Assembly (NCBI RefSeq): GCF_009647655.1
Contig: NZ_WJFD01000002.1
Coordinates: 186,001 to 250,000 of the forward strand
Source of the DNA: Chitinophaga sp. SYP-B3965
GTDB taxonomy: Bacteria; Bacteroidota; Bacteroidia; Chitinophagales; Chitinophagaceae
Direction of reading: 5' to 3'
DNA length: 64,000 nt
Of this stretch, positions 25,242 through 35,334 are shown piece after piece. How positions within the stretch are numbered: position 1 is the first letter of the stretch; every line of letters begins with the position of its first letter. The position numbers and the translations under genes are program-made. The notes below the pieces were generated by a model. It saw only the letters and a list, made by a program, of their open reading frames with translations, was not told the origin of the DNA and made no database searches.

Positions 25242-27056
25242 ATGCAAATAAGAAACATCGCCATTATCGCGCACGTAGACCACGGTAAGACTACCCTGGT
25301 GGATAAAATCCTCCACTCTACGAACGTATTCCGTTCCAACCAGGAAACGGGAGATCTGATCATGGATAATAACGACCTGGAAAAGGAACGTGGTATCACG
25401 ATCTTAGCTAAGAACGTATCCGTAATGTACAAGGACACGAAGATCAACGTGATCGATACACCAGGCCACGCCGACTTTGGTGGTGAGGTTGAACGTGTAC
25501 TGAAAATGGCAGATGGTGTGATCCTGCTGGTGGATGCATTTGAAGGCCCTATGCCACAAACACGTTTTGTGCTGCAAAAAGCCCTCAATCTGAATTTGAA
25601 ACCTATCGTTGTTATCAATAAGGTAGATAAACCTAACTGCCGTCCTGATGAAGTTCATGACGCAATCTTTGAACTGTTCTTTAACCTGGACGCTACGGAA
25701 GAGCAATTGAACTTCCCTACTTACTACGGTTCAGGTAAAAACGGCTGGTTCAATGATTCATTGACTCAGCGTGAAGATATCCTTCCCCTGCTGGATGGTA
25801 TCCTGGAACACGTTCCACAACCTAAGATCGCTGAAGGTTCTCTGCAAATGCAGATCACTTCCCTGGATTACTCTACTTTCCTTGGCCGTATCGCTATCGG
25901 AAAAGTAACCCGTGGTAAACTGGTGGAAAACCAACCTATCTCGCTGGTTCAGGCAGATGGTACTATTAAGAAATCACGCGTTCGCGAATTATATATTTTC
26001 GAATCTCTTGGTAAAAAGAAAGTAACAGAAGTTCACCCTGGTGATATCTGTGCACTGGTTGGCCTGGAAGATTTTGGTATTGGTGATACTGTAGCTGATT
26101 TCGAAAATCCGGAAGCACTGCCTATCACTTACGTGGATGAGCCAACGATGAACATGACGTTCAGCATCAACAACTCTCCTTTCTTTGGTAAAGATGGTAA
26201 GTTCGTGACCTCCCGTCACCTGCGTGACCGTTTGATGAAAGAAACTGAGAAGAACCTGGCGCTGCGTGTAATGGATACTGATGCTGCTGATAGCTTCCTC
26301 GTTTATGGCCGTGGTATCCTGCACTTAGGTGTACTGGTTGAAACCATGCGTCGTGAAGGTTATGAGTTAACTGTAGGTCAACCACAGGTAATTGTGAAGA
26401 TCATCGATGGTAAACGTTCTGAACCATTTGAAACACTGGTGGTGGATGTTCCGCAGGAATTTGCTTCTAAAGTAATTGACCTCGTTACCCGCCGTAAAGG
26501 TGAAATGCTGATCATGGAAACCAAAGGTGATATGCAGCATTTGGAATTTGAAATTCCTTCCCGCGGTTTGATCGGTTTGCGTACGCAAATGCTTACCAAC
26601 ACTGCAGGTGAAGCTGTAATGGCTCACCGTTTCAATGAATACAAACCATGGAAAGGACCAATTCCTGGTCGTGGTAATGGTGTACTGGTAGCTAAAGAAG
26701 CTGGTACTACTACCGGTTATTCTCTGGATAAACTACAGGACAGGGGTTCATTCTTCGTTGATCCGGGAGAAGAAGTTTACCGTGGTATGATCATCGGTGA
26801 AACTAACAAACCTGGTGACCTGGTGGTAAACCCTAATGAAGGAAAGAAACTGACGAATATGCGTGCAAGTGGTACTGATGGTGCTGCTAACATTGCTCCG
26901 AAGATATTGATGACCCTGGAAGAATGTATGGAATACATTCAACAGGATGAGTGTATTGAAGTTACGCCCAATCATATCCGTATGCGTAAAACGATCCTCG
27001 ACGAAGAAGAGCGGAAAAAATACCAAAAGATGCTGAAGACAGAAGAGGTAGGATAA
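25242..27056 (+). CDS. typA: TypA/BipA translational GTPase
   Basis: A ribosome-binding GTPase of the EF-G superfamily, involved in ribosome assembly and stress adaptation. 604 residues, full length. G motifs are AHVDHGKTT (G1), GITI (G2), DTPGHADF (G3) and NKVDK (G4). Domain II contains the DYSTFLGRIAIGKV strand. The EF-G domain V-like part includes IPSRGLIGLRTQMLTNTAGEAVMAHRF, followed by the TypA-specific C-terminal domain. It is a monocistronic gene closed by a strong terminator. Confidence 0.96.
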   Translation: MQIRNIAIIAHVDHGKTTLVDKILHSTNVFRSNQETGDLIMDNNDLEKERGITILAKNVSVMYKDTKINVIDTPGHADFGGEVERVLKMADGVILLVDAFEGPMPQTRFVLQKALNLNLKPIVVINKVDKPNCRPDEVHDAIFELFFNLDATEEQLNFPTYYGSGKNGWFNDSLTQREDILPLLDGILEHVPQPKIAEGSLQMQITSLDYSTFLGRIAIGKVTRGKLVENQPISLVQADGTIKKSRVRELYIFESLGKKKVTEVHPGDICALVGLEDFGIGDTVADFENPEALPITYVDEPTMNMTFSINNSPFFGKDGKFVTSRHLRDRLMKETEKNLALRVMDTDAADSFLVYGRGILHLGVLVETMRREGYELTVGQPQVIVKIIDGKRSEPFETLVVDVPQEFASKVIDLVTRRKGEMLIMETKGDMQHLEFEIPSRGLIGLRTQMLTNTAGEAVMAHRFNEYKPWKGPIPGRGNGVLVAKEAGTTTGYSLDKLQDRGSFFVDPGEEVYRGMIIGETNKPGDLVVNPNEGKKLTNMRASGTDGAANIAPKILMTLEECMEYIQQDECIEVTPNHIRMRKTILDEEERKKYQKMLKTEEVG

Positions 27057-27082
27057 GAAGATACAGACTAAAAGGATATATA

Positions 27083-27112
27083 AGCCGGGCAGGATCTGCC
27101 CGGCTTTTTTTG
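27083..27112 (+). terminator. Terminator of typA
   Basis: AGCCGGGCAG pairs with CTGCCCGGCT around GAT and is followed by seven T. A textbook intrinsic terminator. Confidence 0.95.
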
Positions 27113-27136
27113 TTATTTATGCTACAAGCCCCTCTC

Positions 27137-27451
27137 CTACATCCCCGGCAATCCCATTCCACCCAGCATTCCACCAGCCACACCTTTCATTTCAGTTTCC
27201 CATGCATTCTCTGCATTCTTCAACGCACGGTTCAGTGCTGTGATAAGCAGATCTTCCAATTCCTCTTTCCGCTCTGCGCTTAAAAGAGATGGATCTACTT
27301 CCAGGGTTTGCACTTCCCTGTTGCCGGACACTACTACTTTTACTAGTCCATTACCAGCTTCGCCTTCCACAGAAATGTGTTTGAGGCGCTCTTTACTATC
27401 ACTCATTTTTTGCTGCGCTTCCTGCAGCTTTCCGAACAGATCTCCGAACAT
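27137..27451 (-). CDS. YbaB/EbfC nucleoid-associated protein
   Basis: A 104-residue DNA-binding protein of the YbaB/EbfC family. It has the MFGDLFGKLQEAQQKM coiled-coil start, a GLVKVVVSGNREVQTLEVDP strand core, and LEDLLITALNRALKNAE near the end. It ends with a Gly/Met-rich tail (GGMLGGMGLPGM), as is typical. It probably acts as a dimeric nucleoid-associated protein. It is divergent from the GGR-like flavoprotein gene, with 84 bp between them. Confidence 0.93.
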   Translation of the reverse strand: MFGDLFGKLQEAQQKMSDSKERLKHISVEGEAGNGLVKVVVSGNREVQTLEVDPSLLSAERKEELEDLLITALNRALKNAENAWETEMKGVAGGMLGGMGLPGM

Positions 27452-27535
27452 ATTTTCCCGTTTTAGGGCAAAGATATATATTTCCTCCGCGGAGCCAGAA
27501 TACGTATCTTGGCGCTCTATTCGGAATAATAGCTT

Positions 27536-28774
27536 ATGATCACCACTTCAGTATGTATAATAGGTGCAGGTCCCGGTGGGGCCACTGCTGCACTGCAATT
27601 AGACAGGTTAGGCATTTCCTGTGTTGTTGTTGATAAGGCCGTTTTCCCGCGCGATAAAGTTTGTGGCGACGGGCTCAGCGGAAAGGTTCTATCCGGGCTC
27701 GAAAAGATCGACAAAGGGATTGCCGAAAGATTGCAGCAGATTGTGGAAAAAGAGAACAGCTGGGGCGTTACGTTTGTTTCCCCCGGCCGCCAAAGTATGG
27801 ACGTTCCTTACAAGCCCAATTTTAATAAAGCAACAGAAGCGCCTATCGGCTTCGTTTGCAAACGCATCCACTTCGATAATTTCATGGTGGATGAATTGAA
27901 ACGCAGCCCGAATGTTCAGTTGTTTGAAGGCGTAACCGTAGATAAATATACGCTGGAAGAAGACGGTTATCTGATCTCCGATGCTTCCGGTCAATTCGCG
28001 GTGAAAGCAAAACTCCTGATCATAGCTAACGGCGCCCATTCTTCTTTTACCCGGGACGTGGCAAAGATCAAAATGGAGCCGAAGTATTATGCAGCTGGTA
28101 TCCGCGCTTATTATAAAGGCGTGAAAGGCATGCATGCAGATAGCTTTATCGAACTGCATTTCCTGAAGGACCTGCTGCCCGGTTATCTCTGGATCTTCCC
28201 CTTACCCAACGGAGAAGCCAATGTAGGCATGGATATGTTAAGTGATGCCGTGCGGGATAGAAAAGTAAACCTCAAGTCGCTGCTCACAGATACCCTGAAG
28301 CAGGACCCGATATTTGCAGAACGTTTCCGCGATGCAGAAATGATCAGCACCCTGGATGGATACGGCCTTCCTTTAGGTTCCAAAAAACGCGTGATCTCCG
28401 GCAACCGTTATATGCTCGTGGGTGATGCCGCTTTTCTCATAGATCCTTTTACAGGAGAAGGGATCGGCAATGCTGTGTGCACAGGGATCATTGCTGCCAA
28501 ACAAGCTGCCGCCAGTCTGGAAGCAGACAATTACAGTGCTGAAACGCTGGCTGCTTATGATGAACGCGTTTATCGTGTTTTAGGGCCGGAACTTAACCTT
28601 AGTTATAAATTACAACGGCTGGTGAAATATCCGAAGTTATTTAACTGGGTGTTTAAAATGGGAATGAAGAACAAACAATTGAGGGATGTGATCTCCAGTA
28701 TGTTCTATGAAGTGGATCTCAGAAAAAAACTCGCCAGACCATCTTTTTATTTTAAATTGTTACTGAACCGGTAG
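27536..28774 (+). CDS. Geranylgeranyl-reductase-family FAD oxidoreductase
   Basis: 412 residues. The N-terminal Rossmann motif IIGAGPGGATAALQL binds FAD, followed by VFPRDKVCGDGLSG, the GGR-family substrate/FAD loop. The second FAD motif is GDAAFLIDPFTGEGIGNA. Relatives reduce isoprenoid chains or hydroxylate and epoxidise small molecules; the exact reaction is unknown here. It is first in a plus-strand group with a DUF2891 protein (8 bp gap) and a transglutaminase-like membrane protein. Confidence 0.9.
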   Translation: MITTSVCIIGAGPGGATAALQLDRLGISCVVVDKAVFPRDKVCGDGLSGKVLSGLEKIDKGIAERLQQIVEKENSWGVTFVSPGRQSMDVPYKPNFNKATEAPIGFVCKRIHFDNFMVDELKRSPNVQLFEGVTVDKYTLEEDGYLISDASGQFAVKAKLLIIANGAHSSFTRDVAKIKMEPKYYAAGIRAYYKGVKGMHADSFIELHFLKDLLPGYLWIFPLPNGEANVGMDMLSDAVRDRKVNLKSLLTDTLKQDPIFAERFRDAEMISTLDGYGLPLGSKKRVISGNRYMLVGDAAFLIDPFTGEGIGNAVCTGIIAAKQAAASLEADNYSAETLAAYDERVYRVLGPELNLSYKLQRLVKYPKLFNWVFKMGMKNKQLRDVISSMFYEVDLRKKLARPSFYFKLLLNR

Positions 28775-28782
28775 TATACACT

Positions 28783-29874
28783 ATGAAAGTACTTGCACTG
28801 TTTCTATGCCTGTTGGCGGCCACGAGTAGTTACGCACAGTCTCCCTTATACGATGTAAAGGATGGCCAGATGAGATTAACTACGGAGGGCGCCATGCATT
28901 TTGCGCAATTGCCCCTGAAATGCATGCAGCATGAGTTTCCCTACAAAACAGGTATTGTATTTTCAGACTCTTCCCTCATCACAGCACCAAAAGATTACCA
29001 TCCTGCTTTTTATGGTTGCTATGACTGGCATAGCAGTGTACATGGTCACTGGATGCTGGTACGTTTACTGAAGATGTTCCCTGATCTGCCCAATGCGGCA
29101 TTGATCAGGAAAAAACTGGCAGAGAATTTATCACAGGAACATATAAATACGGAACTGCTGGTTTTCCGCGGTAAGGAGAATAAAGGTTTTGAGCGCATCT
29201 ATGGCTGGAGCTGGCTGATGCAGCTGCAAACAGAACTGCTCACCTGGGATGATCCGCTGGCCCGTAAATTGAGCCGGAACATTGCACCCTTAGCAACTTT
29301 ATTCAATAATGCTTGGCGTGATTTCCTGAAAAAGATCGCTTATCCTATCCGGGTGGGCGAACATACCAACCTGGCTTTCGGATTAAGACTGGCCTGGGAT
29401 TATGCGATAGTGACCAATGCCCCCAGCCTTCAGGCTTCTATCAAAGAAGCAGCGATGCGTTTCTATGGAAACGATCGTGATTGCCCTGCCAGCTGGGAAC
29501 CCGGTGGATATGATTTCCTCTCTCCCTGCCTGGAAGAAGCTGACCTGATGTGGCGGATATTACCAGCAGCGGATTATCAACATTGGGTGAAGGCATTCCT
29601 CCCCGGTTTGTTTTTCTCAGACATACAACTCTTTCATATCGCTACGGTGAACGACAGAACGGACGGAAAACTGGTACACCTGGATGGTTTGAACCTGAGC
29701 CGCGCCTGGTGTCTTTATGGTATTGCCAAACATGCCGGTCAAAATAGCACTGCTATCCGGGAGCTTGCCAATAAACATTTACAGGCCGCCCTGCCGCATA
29801 TTGCCAGTGGTGATTATGCAGGAGAACATTGGCTGGCTACCTTTGCCGTGTATGCGATGACGGTAGAATACTAG
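28783..29874 (+). CDS. Secreted DUF2891 protein
   Basis: 363 residues with signal peptide MKVLALFLCLLAATSSYAQ. The DUF2891 hallmark HPAFYGCYDWHSSVHGHW lies near residue 75, followed by further Trp/His-rich segments (GWSWLMQLQ, RVGEHTNLAFGL, SWEPGGYDFLSPC). The fold looks like an (alpha/alpha) barrel of the glycosidase or terpene-cyclase type, but no activity is established. It sits in an operon-like run after the GGR-like flavoprotein and before the transglutaminase-like gene. Confidence 0.87.
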   Translation: MKVLALFLCLLAATSSYAQSPLYDVKDGQMRLTTEGAMHFAQLPLKCMQHEFPYKTGIVFSDSSLITAPKDYHPAFYGCYDWHSSVHGHWMLVRLLKMFPDLPNAALIRKKLAENLSQEHINTELLVFRGKENKGFERIYGWSWLMQLQTELLTWDDPLARKLSRNIAPLATLFNNAWRDFLKKIAYPIRVGEHTNLAFGLRLAWDYAIVTNAPSLQASIKEAAMRFYGNDRDCPASWEPGGYDFLSPCLEEADLMWRILPAADYQHWVKAFLPGLFFSDIQLFHIATVNDRTDGKLVHLDGLNLSRAWCLYGIAKHAGQNSTAIRELANKHLQAALPHIASGDYAGEHWLATFAVYAMTVEY

Positions 29875-29903
29875 CCCGCAGAGATCTAAAAATATTTATT
29901 CCC

Positions 29904-32441
29904 ATGTACCGCTATTCTTTCCTGTTATTACTGCTACTCTTGCCCGCGCTGGGATGGGCGCAGGGAAAGAATTTTTCTACGGCAGCCAAGCCCGGCTGGC
30001 TGGTACCTTACAAGCCCGATGCCGCTTTAACCACTAATACCAAAGAGGTGAGCGAAGGGTATTACCAGTTGCTGTTTGAGGAGCAATATCACCTGGAACA
30101 AAAAACCATCTACCGCCATATTATCCGCCAGATCGTTTCTGAAGCCGGAATCCAGAATGGTTCACAGATCAATGCCTCTTACAATCCGGAATATGAAAAA
30201 CTCGTGTTCCACGAAGTGCTGATCCGCCGGAACGGAACAATCATCAACCGGCTTACCCCAGGCAAATTCAAGATCATCCAGAAGGAAGAAGAGTTGTCCC
30301 TGCATATTTACAGTGGTACTTACAATGCATTCTATCTTGTGGAAGATGTAAGGAAAGGTGATCAGATAGAATATGCTTATTCCATCATTGGGGAGAATCC
30401 CATCTTCGCAGATAAGTTTTCCGAAACACTTTATCTCGCTTCTTACGAACCCGTCACCAATTTTTACAAGGCACTGATCGTAAGTCCAACACGGAAATTA
30501 TATTTTAAGTCATTTAATGATGCGCCAAAACCCCTGAAGAAAACCATCAACGGACTTGATCTGTATGAATGGAATTTAGGTAACAAGGTGTATATACTTG
30601 ATCCGGAGGATTACGCACCTTCCTGGTATGCAGGCTTTCCTTATTATGAGGTGAGTGAGTACAATAGCTGGAAGGAAGTGATAGACTGGGCGGCGAAAGT
30701 AAATGATATTCCGATGACCGGCCCTGAATTACAATCCCGCATAGCACAGATCAAAAAAATGGCGGGGGATGATAAGGAGAAGTATCTGCTGGAAGCCATT
30801 CGTTTTGTGCAGGATGATATCCGGTACATGGGCATAGAACTGGGAGAATATTCTCACAGGCCCAATACTCCTGAAAAGGTTTGCCAGCAAAGATTTGGTG
30901 ACTGTAAAGATAAATCCCTGCTGCTCTGTGCTCTTCTCCGCGCCAATGGTATTACGGCCTGGATGGCTTATGTGAACACGGGCCTTAAAGGAAAAGTAGC
31001 AGATGAGCAACCCAGCCCCACACGGTTCAATCATGTGATCGCCAAAATATTCTTAGATGATCACAACTATTGGGTAGATGCCACTTTTTCCTATCAGCGG
31101 GGACCGTTGAAAAAACGTTACAATCCTGATTTCGGGAAGGCTTTGGTATTAGGAGATAGTTCTACCACCTTAACGGATATTCCGTTAAAGGACTTTGGCC
31201 AGCTGTATGTGAACGAAGAAATTACGCTCCCCAATTTTAAGGATGATTCTGCTTCTCTTACTGTTGTAACAGAATATACAGGCTTATATGCAGATAACCT
31301 GCGTGCCATGATAGCGAATACCAGCATGAAGAATTTAGAAACCGACTACGTGGATTTCTATAAGAAGATCTATGGAAAAGTGAACCTCCTGGATTCTTTG
31401 CACATCGCTGATTTTGATAAAGAGAACATGATCCGTGTGAAAGAAAAATATACGATCAGGGATCCCTGGCAGGTAGACAGTGCCAACAATAACCAACTTA
31501 CATTTAACAGCACGGCACATGTGCTGAAGGATAAGCTGGTGATCATAAATGATACCAGCCGGAAAACACCACTCACCCTGTTTTTCCCCAATCAACTGGA
31601 CTACACCATCACGATAAAACTCCCGGAACCTTGGGCGCTGGATGCAAAAAATTATCGGCTGGAAAGTCCATTTTATGACTTTTCGTTCAAGTCAACGCTC
31701 GATGACAAGACCGTTACCCTGAAATATGATTTCCGTGCCAAGACGGACCATATTCCTGCTGAGGGAATAGAACAATACATTAAAGACATGGATAAGCTGG
31801 TGAGTTCCACCGGTTACCTTTTTAGTTATGATCCATCTAAGGTAGGAAAGGAAAACACCAGCCCTTCAGGGATCAACTGGCTGGTATTATTTGTGGCGGT
31901 GGCCAGCGGGGCCTTCTTTATTTACGTAGCGCTGAAATATTATAAACGATCTGTAACGCAGGAGCATCCAACTTATGAGGCATGGGATCTTGGTGGCTGG
32001 TTAGTGCTGGTGGGTATTAGCCTGGTAATTTCCCCCGTTATCATAATGATCGGTTTATTTGGCATGGAAACATTCCATAATTCGCTATGGACAGGTTTAG
32101 GTGCTGCATATCCTGATAAGAACCTCTCGCTGATGCAGTTGTTCTTATTACTGGAAGTAGTTGGGAATGTGTTCCTGCTTATACTGATCTGTTTTACAAC
32201 TTTACTATTCTTCCGGAAGAGAGATCTTTTCCCACGTACCATGATCTTTATGCTGGCCTTCAATATCCTGCTTGTGCTAATAGATTCTATCATGGCGGAA
32301 GTGGTGTTCAACGCACATATGCTGGCGGAGAATTTAAAGGAGATTATCAGGCCTATGATCTTTGCGGGGATATGGATACCTTATTTACTGGTCTCCCATC
32401 GGGTTAAACATACTTTCGTAGTTCCTTACGAAGAAGAGTAA
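29904..32441 (+). CDS. DUF3857 / transglutaminase-like / DUF2569 membrane protein
   Basis: About 845 residues. The signal peptide (MYRYSFLLLLLLLPALGWAQ) is followed by a DUF3857 beta domain, then a transglutaminase-like cysteine-protease-fold domain. The catalytic triad is visible: Cys in RFGDCKDKSLLL, His in FNHVIAK, Asp in YWVDATFSY. After about residue 640 there is one membrane helix, and a C-terminal DUF2569 module supplies four more (WLVLVGISLVISPVI onward). The periplasmic part would face the cell envelope. Function is unknown but the architecture recurs in Bacteroidota. The start was moved to the ATG at 29904, since the upstream frame overlaps the preceding gene. Confidence 0.88.
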   Translation: MYRYSFLLLLLLLPALGWAQGKNFSTAAKPGWLVPYKPDAALTTNTKEVSEGYYQLLFEEQYHLEQKTIYRHIIRQIVSEAGIQNGSQINASYNPEYEKLVFHEVLIRRNGTIINRLTPGKFKIIQKEEELSLHIYSGTYNAFYLVEDVRKGDQIEYAYSIIGENPIFADKFSETLYLASYEPVTNFYKALIVSPTRKLYFKSFNDAPKPLKKTINGLDLYEWNLGNKVYILDPEDYAPSWYAGFPYYEVSEYNSWKEVIDWAAKVNDIPMTGPELQSRIAQIKKMAGDDKEKYLLEAIRFVQDDIRYMGIELGEYSHRPNTPEKVCQQRFGDCKDKSLLLCALLRANGITAWMAYVNTGLKGKVADEQPSPTRFNHVIAKIFLDDHNYWVDATFSYQRGPLKKRYNPDFGKALVLGDSSTTLTDIPLKDFGQLYVNEEITLPNFKDDSASLTVVTEYTGLYADNLRAMIANTSMKNLETDYVDFYKKIYGKVNLLDSLHIADFDKENMIRVKEKYTIRDPWQVDSANNNQLTFNSTAHVLKDKLVIINDTSRKTPLTLFFPNQLDYTITIKLPEPWALDAKNYRLESPFYDFSFKSTLDDKTVTLKYDFRAKTDHIPAEGIEQYIKDMDKLVSSTGYLFSYDPSKVGKENTSPSGINWLVLFVAVASGAFFIYVALKYYKRSVTQEHPTYEAWDLGGWLVLVGISLVISPVIIMIGLFGMETFHNSLWTGLGAAYPDKNLSLMQLFLLLEVVGNVFLLILICFTTLLFFRKRDLFPRTMIFMLAFNILLVLIDSIMAEVVFNAHMLAENLKEIIRPMIFAGIWIPYLLVSHRVKHTFVVPYEEE

Positions 32442-32445
32442 TAAA

Positions 32446-32478
32446 AAACGGGGCTTTAAAATAAGGCCCCGTTTCTTT
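32446..32478. terminator. Bidirectional terminator between convergent operons
   Basis: AAACGGGGC pairs with GCCCCGTTT around an AT-rich loop, with T tracts on both sides. It serves the DUF3857 gene and, on the opposite strand, the Dabb gene. Confidence 0.8.
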
Positions 32479-32801
32479 TATAACTGGATCGTTTCCGAAT
32501 CAAAGATCACCACTTTCTCCCAGAGGTACTCACAGTTCTTAATGAATTCCAGGTGCACAGGGTGTTCCTGGTAAATATCGTGGCCGGACTCATCGTTAAA
32601 AACGGTGAGCAGGCAATAGCTGTAACTTCTGTCTATTACCGGACGGTCTGTATTCGCCGGTTTGCCTACATTAAACACTAGCAGGCTTTCTATTTTTCCC
32701 AGTGTGCTTACACCTTCTTCAAAAGCCCTTACATCTGCAGCAGATAATCCTGGTTTAAGATAGAAGTTTACAACGTGCACAAATTTTCTTGTATGTGGCA
32801 T
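32478..32801 (-). CDS. Dabb (stress-responsive alpha/beta barrel) protein
   Basis: A 107-residue dimeric alpha/beta-barrel protein. Typical features are the FVHVVNFYLKPG opening strand, SYCLLTVFNDESGHDIYQEHPVHLEFI with the conserved Tyr-x-x-His-Pro-x-His, and a terminal VVIFDSE strand. Dabb proteins include small stress proteins and cyclases; the role is unspecified. It is the last gene of the ABC-ATPase/permease/amidohydrolase/Dabb operon, 7 bp after the amidohydrolase. Confidence 0.9.
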   Translation of the reverse strand: MPHTRKFVHVVNFYLKPGLSAADVRAFEEGVSTLGKIESLLVFNVGKPANTDRPVIDRSYSYCLLTVFNDESGHDIYQEHPVHLEFIKNCEYLWEKVVIFDSETIQL

Positions 32802-32808
32802 GATCCTA

Positions 32809-34116
32809 TTATTTTGAAACAGTGGACAAGTTACTCGTTCCCTGCTTAAAAATCAAGCCGTCTTTCATCACAAAGCTCACCTGGCCCATTACCTGGATGT
32901 CTTTCAGCGGATCTCCATTAACAGCTGTAAAGTCTGCGATCTTTCCGGCTTCAATACTTCCCAGCTGATCTTCCATGCCCAGTAGTTCGGCAGCTTTAAT
33001 GGTGGCGGATTTGATAGCATCCATGGCTGGCATGCCGGCTTCTACCATATAAGTGAACTCCAGCCAGTTTTTGCCATGCATATAAACACCGGCATCTGTA
33101 CCAAAAGCAATCTTCACTCCCTTCTTCCAGGCTTTCGCAAAAGTTTGCCGGATCATGGGGCCAATGGCTTCTGCTTTGGGTTTTACGATAGCGGGATAGT
33201 AACCGGGGATCTTTGCAGAATCTGCTACAGAGCGGCCTGCGGTCATAGTGGGCACATACCAGGTACCATGTTTAATGGCCAGGGCCATTCCTTCATCATC
33301 CATTTTGGAGCCGTGTTCTATAGAAGTTACACCGGCACGGATAGCTCTTTTGATACCTTCCGTACCATGCGCATGTGCGGCTACTTTCATGTTGTAATCC
33401 TTTGCGGTACTTACAATAGCTTGTAGTTCCTCATCCGTGAACTGAGGGCTGCTGCCATCTTTTGCCACACTTAATACACCACCGGTAGCGGTGATCTTAA
33501 TAAGGTCTGCGCCATTTTTGTAAGCCTGCCTTACTGCTTTGCGACATTCGTCCGGGCCATTGGCCACTCCTGCTTCCGGACCAGGGTCACCCATCAGGTC
33601 TGCACGAAATCCATTTGTTGGATCTGCATGGCCGCCGGTGGTAGCAATGGATTTACCAGCGGTGAAAACACGGGGGCCAATGATCAGGCCTTTGTTGATT
33701 GCATTGCGGAGAGAAATGTTCACACCAGAACCACCCAGGTCCCTTACGGTTGTAAAACCGGTGAGTAAAGTCCGTTCTGCGTACCGTACACTCTCGAAAG
33801 CGTGGTCCGCGGGGTTTTGTGTAAATCTATCCAAATACGCGCTCTTGCTGGTTTCACCTTCCAAATGCACATGCATATCCATCCAACCGGGCATTACGGT
33901 TTGTGTTTTCAGATCTATCACTTTATCTCCTGCCGCCGGCGTTATATACCCCGGTTTTATCTCAAGGATCTTCTTTCCTTCAATGATCACAGACATTTGC
34001 TGACGGGGTTTGTCAGACACACCGTCTATGAGGGTGCCGCAATGCAGGATGGTTTTCTGCGCAAAGGCAGTGCTCATGCATGCAAGGGAAACAAGTAGGA
34101 ACAGGGTCTTTTTCAT
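32809..34116 (-). CDS. Secreted metal-dependent amidohydrolase
   Basis: About 435 residues with signal peptide [20 protein letters not shown]. It belongs to the amidohydrolase superfamily (imidazolonepropionase/prolidase-like). Metal ligands are seen in order: HVH in [10 protein letters not shown], the carboxylated Lys in LIKITATGG, His in VAAHAHG, His in TSIEHGSK, and Asp in FGTDAGVY. Relatives hydrolyse cyclic imides or act as Xaa-Pro dipeptidases; the substrate is not predictable. The frame continues upstream into the permease gene, but the signal peptide sets the start at 34116. It lies 29 bp downstream of an ABC permease gene. Confidence 0.9.
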   Translation of the reverse strand: MKKTLFLLVSLACMSTAFAQKTILHCGTLIDGVSDKPRQQMSVIIEGKKILEIKPGYITPAAGDKVIDLKTQTVMPGWMDMHVHLEGETSKSAYLDRFTQNPADHAFESVRYAERTLLTGFTTVRDLGGSGVNISLRNAINKGLIIGPRVFTAGKSIATTGGHADPTNGFRADLMGDPGPEAGVANGPDECRKAVRQAYKNGADLIKITATGGVLSVAKDGSSPQFTDEELQAIVSTAKDYNMKVAAHAHGTEGIKRAIRAGVTSIEHGSKMDDEGMALAIKHGTWYVPTMTAGRSVADSAKIPGYYPAIVKPKAEAIGPMIRQTFAKAWKKGVKIAFGTDAGVYMHGKNWLEFTYMVEAGMPAMDAIKSATIKAAELLGMEDQLGSIEAGKIADFTAVNGDPLKDIQVMGQVSFVMKDGLIFKQGTSNLSTVSK

Positions 34117-34145
34117 AAATGATGAGGTATGATGAAATAAAGAAT

Positions 34146-35333
34146 TTACATTCCTGCAATATGCTTTTTCACTGCTCTCAGATTCACGATATATACCAGC
34201 AATAAAATAATGGCGGTGGCCACTACAGCTGTGGTGCCAGGCACCGCGGACACAAACATCTTCTTTTGGGCAAGGAAACCGGAAGCCCACCATTGCAAGC
34301 CGGCTACAATGGCCAGGGCCAGCAATCCTATCACAATATACAAAGGCACAAATTGTTTCAGCAGGTATCGTTGCAGCTGGCCGGGTGCCGTACCCAATGT
34401 GATCAGTAACCTGATCTCTTTCCGGCAGGATTCTATTACTAACTGGATGAACATGCTGAACACCAGCAGGGCAAAGATCAATAATACCAGTCCGAAGAAA
34501 CCCACTACACTCACAATGGTCTGTACGATCACGCGGACTGTACTAAAGCGGGTCTTTTCTTTATTCGTAGCATAATTATGATCATCGAGGTATTTGGTGA
34601 GGATGGGATCACTGGGGTCTTTGGATTTGATGATCACCCGCGAAGGCGCTTTGGTGACACCGGTTCCGAAAGTACTGTTGCCCCATTCCATTAAAGACAT
34701 AGGTACGAGTACGGTGGAAATACGATCTGAAAAACCAACGATCCTTGCGGCAAAACGCCCTGAGCGTAAGCCCTGGCTGATCACGATCTCGGGAGATAAT
34801 GTTTTGATGGTTTCCTCCGAGAACTGTGGCATGCCGTTCCCCATGGCAAATCCAAAGTTGAACATGTCTAAAAAACTGCTGGGTACGATCAGGGGGATCT
34901 CCTGCTGGCCTTCTGTCCATTTCCAGTCTGCGGTTTTTACATCGATGAAACTATCTGGTACGGCTTCAAAGAAGAGTTCTGAAGTGATACCGAGTTTATC
35001 CATTTCCAGCTTTACGTTAAAATCCGCAGCGGTGATCATGCCGAAGCCGTTCACGAAAGGTTGTGCCTGGAGGTCTTTAATTTCTGTGGGCGTGAAGGTG
35101 CTCATTTCCGGTTTGCCCATCATATCATTCGTGATCCTTTTGTTGATCACGAGAAAGTCCGCCGTTTCGTTCTCGTTCTTATCGCTGTGTAATAGTTCGT
35201 TAAAGTTCTGGTGTACCTGCAGGGCCACGAGTATCAGCAGCATGGCTATTCCGAGGCCAATAGCGGCCATCCAGAAACGTCCTTTTCCTACGCCGGTACG
35301 GATGATCTTTTTGAGTATCTGATAAAACTGCAT
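34146..35333 (-). CDS. ABC transporter permease (FtsX/MacB-like)
   Basis: 395 residues. One N-terminal membrane helix ([19 protein letters not shown]) is followed by a ~220-residue periplasmic domain, and then three C-terminal helices ([54 protein letters not shown]). This is the four-helix MacB/FtsX layout. The [20 protein letters not shown] segment is the coupling region. Such permeases often act in mechanotransmission or efflux rather than solute uptake. It pairs with the ATPase whose stop is 1 bp upstream. Confidence 0.87.
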   Translation of the reverse strand: MQFYQILKKIIRTGVGKGRFWMAAIGLGIAMLLILVALQVHQNFNELLHSDKNENETADFLVINKRITNDMMGKPEMSTFTPTEIKDLQAQPFVNGFGMITAADFNVKLEMDKLGITSELFFEAVPDSFIDVKTADWKWTEGQQEIPLIVPSSFLDMFNFGFAMGNGMPQFSEETIKTLSPEIVISQGLRSGRFAARIVGFSDRISTVLVPMSLMEWGNSTFGTGVTKAPSRVIIKSKDPSDPILTKYLDDHNYATNKEKTRFSTVRVIVQTIVSVVGFFGLVLLIFALLVFSMFIQLVIESCRKEIRLLITLGTAPGQLQRYLLKQFVPLYIVIGLLALAIVAGLQWWASGFLAQKKMFVSAVPGTTAVVATAIILLLVYIVNLRAVKKHIAGM

Positions 35334-35334
35334 G

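Noticed and set aside
34594..35322. 242-codon antisense frame in the ABC permease
   Set aside because: Shadow frame with no independent support; the permease has clear topology and an operon context.
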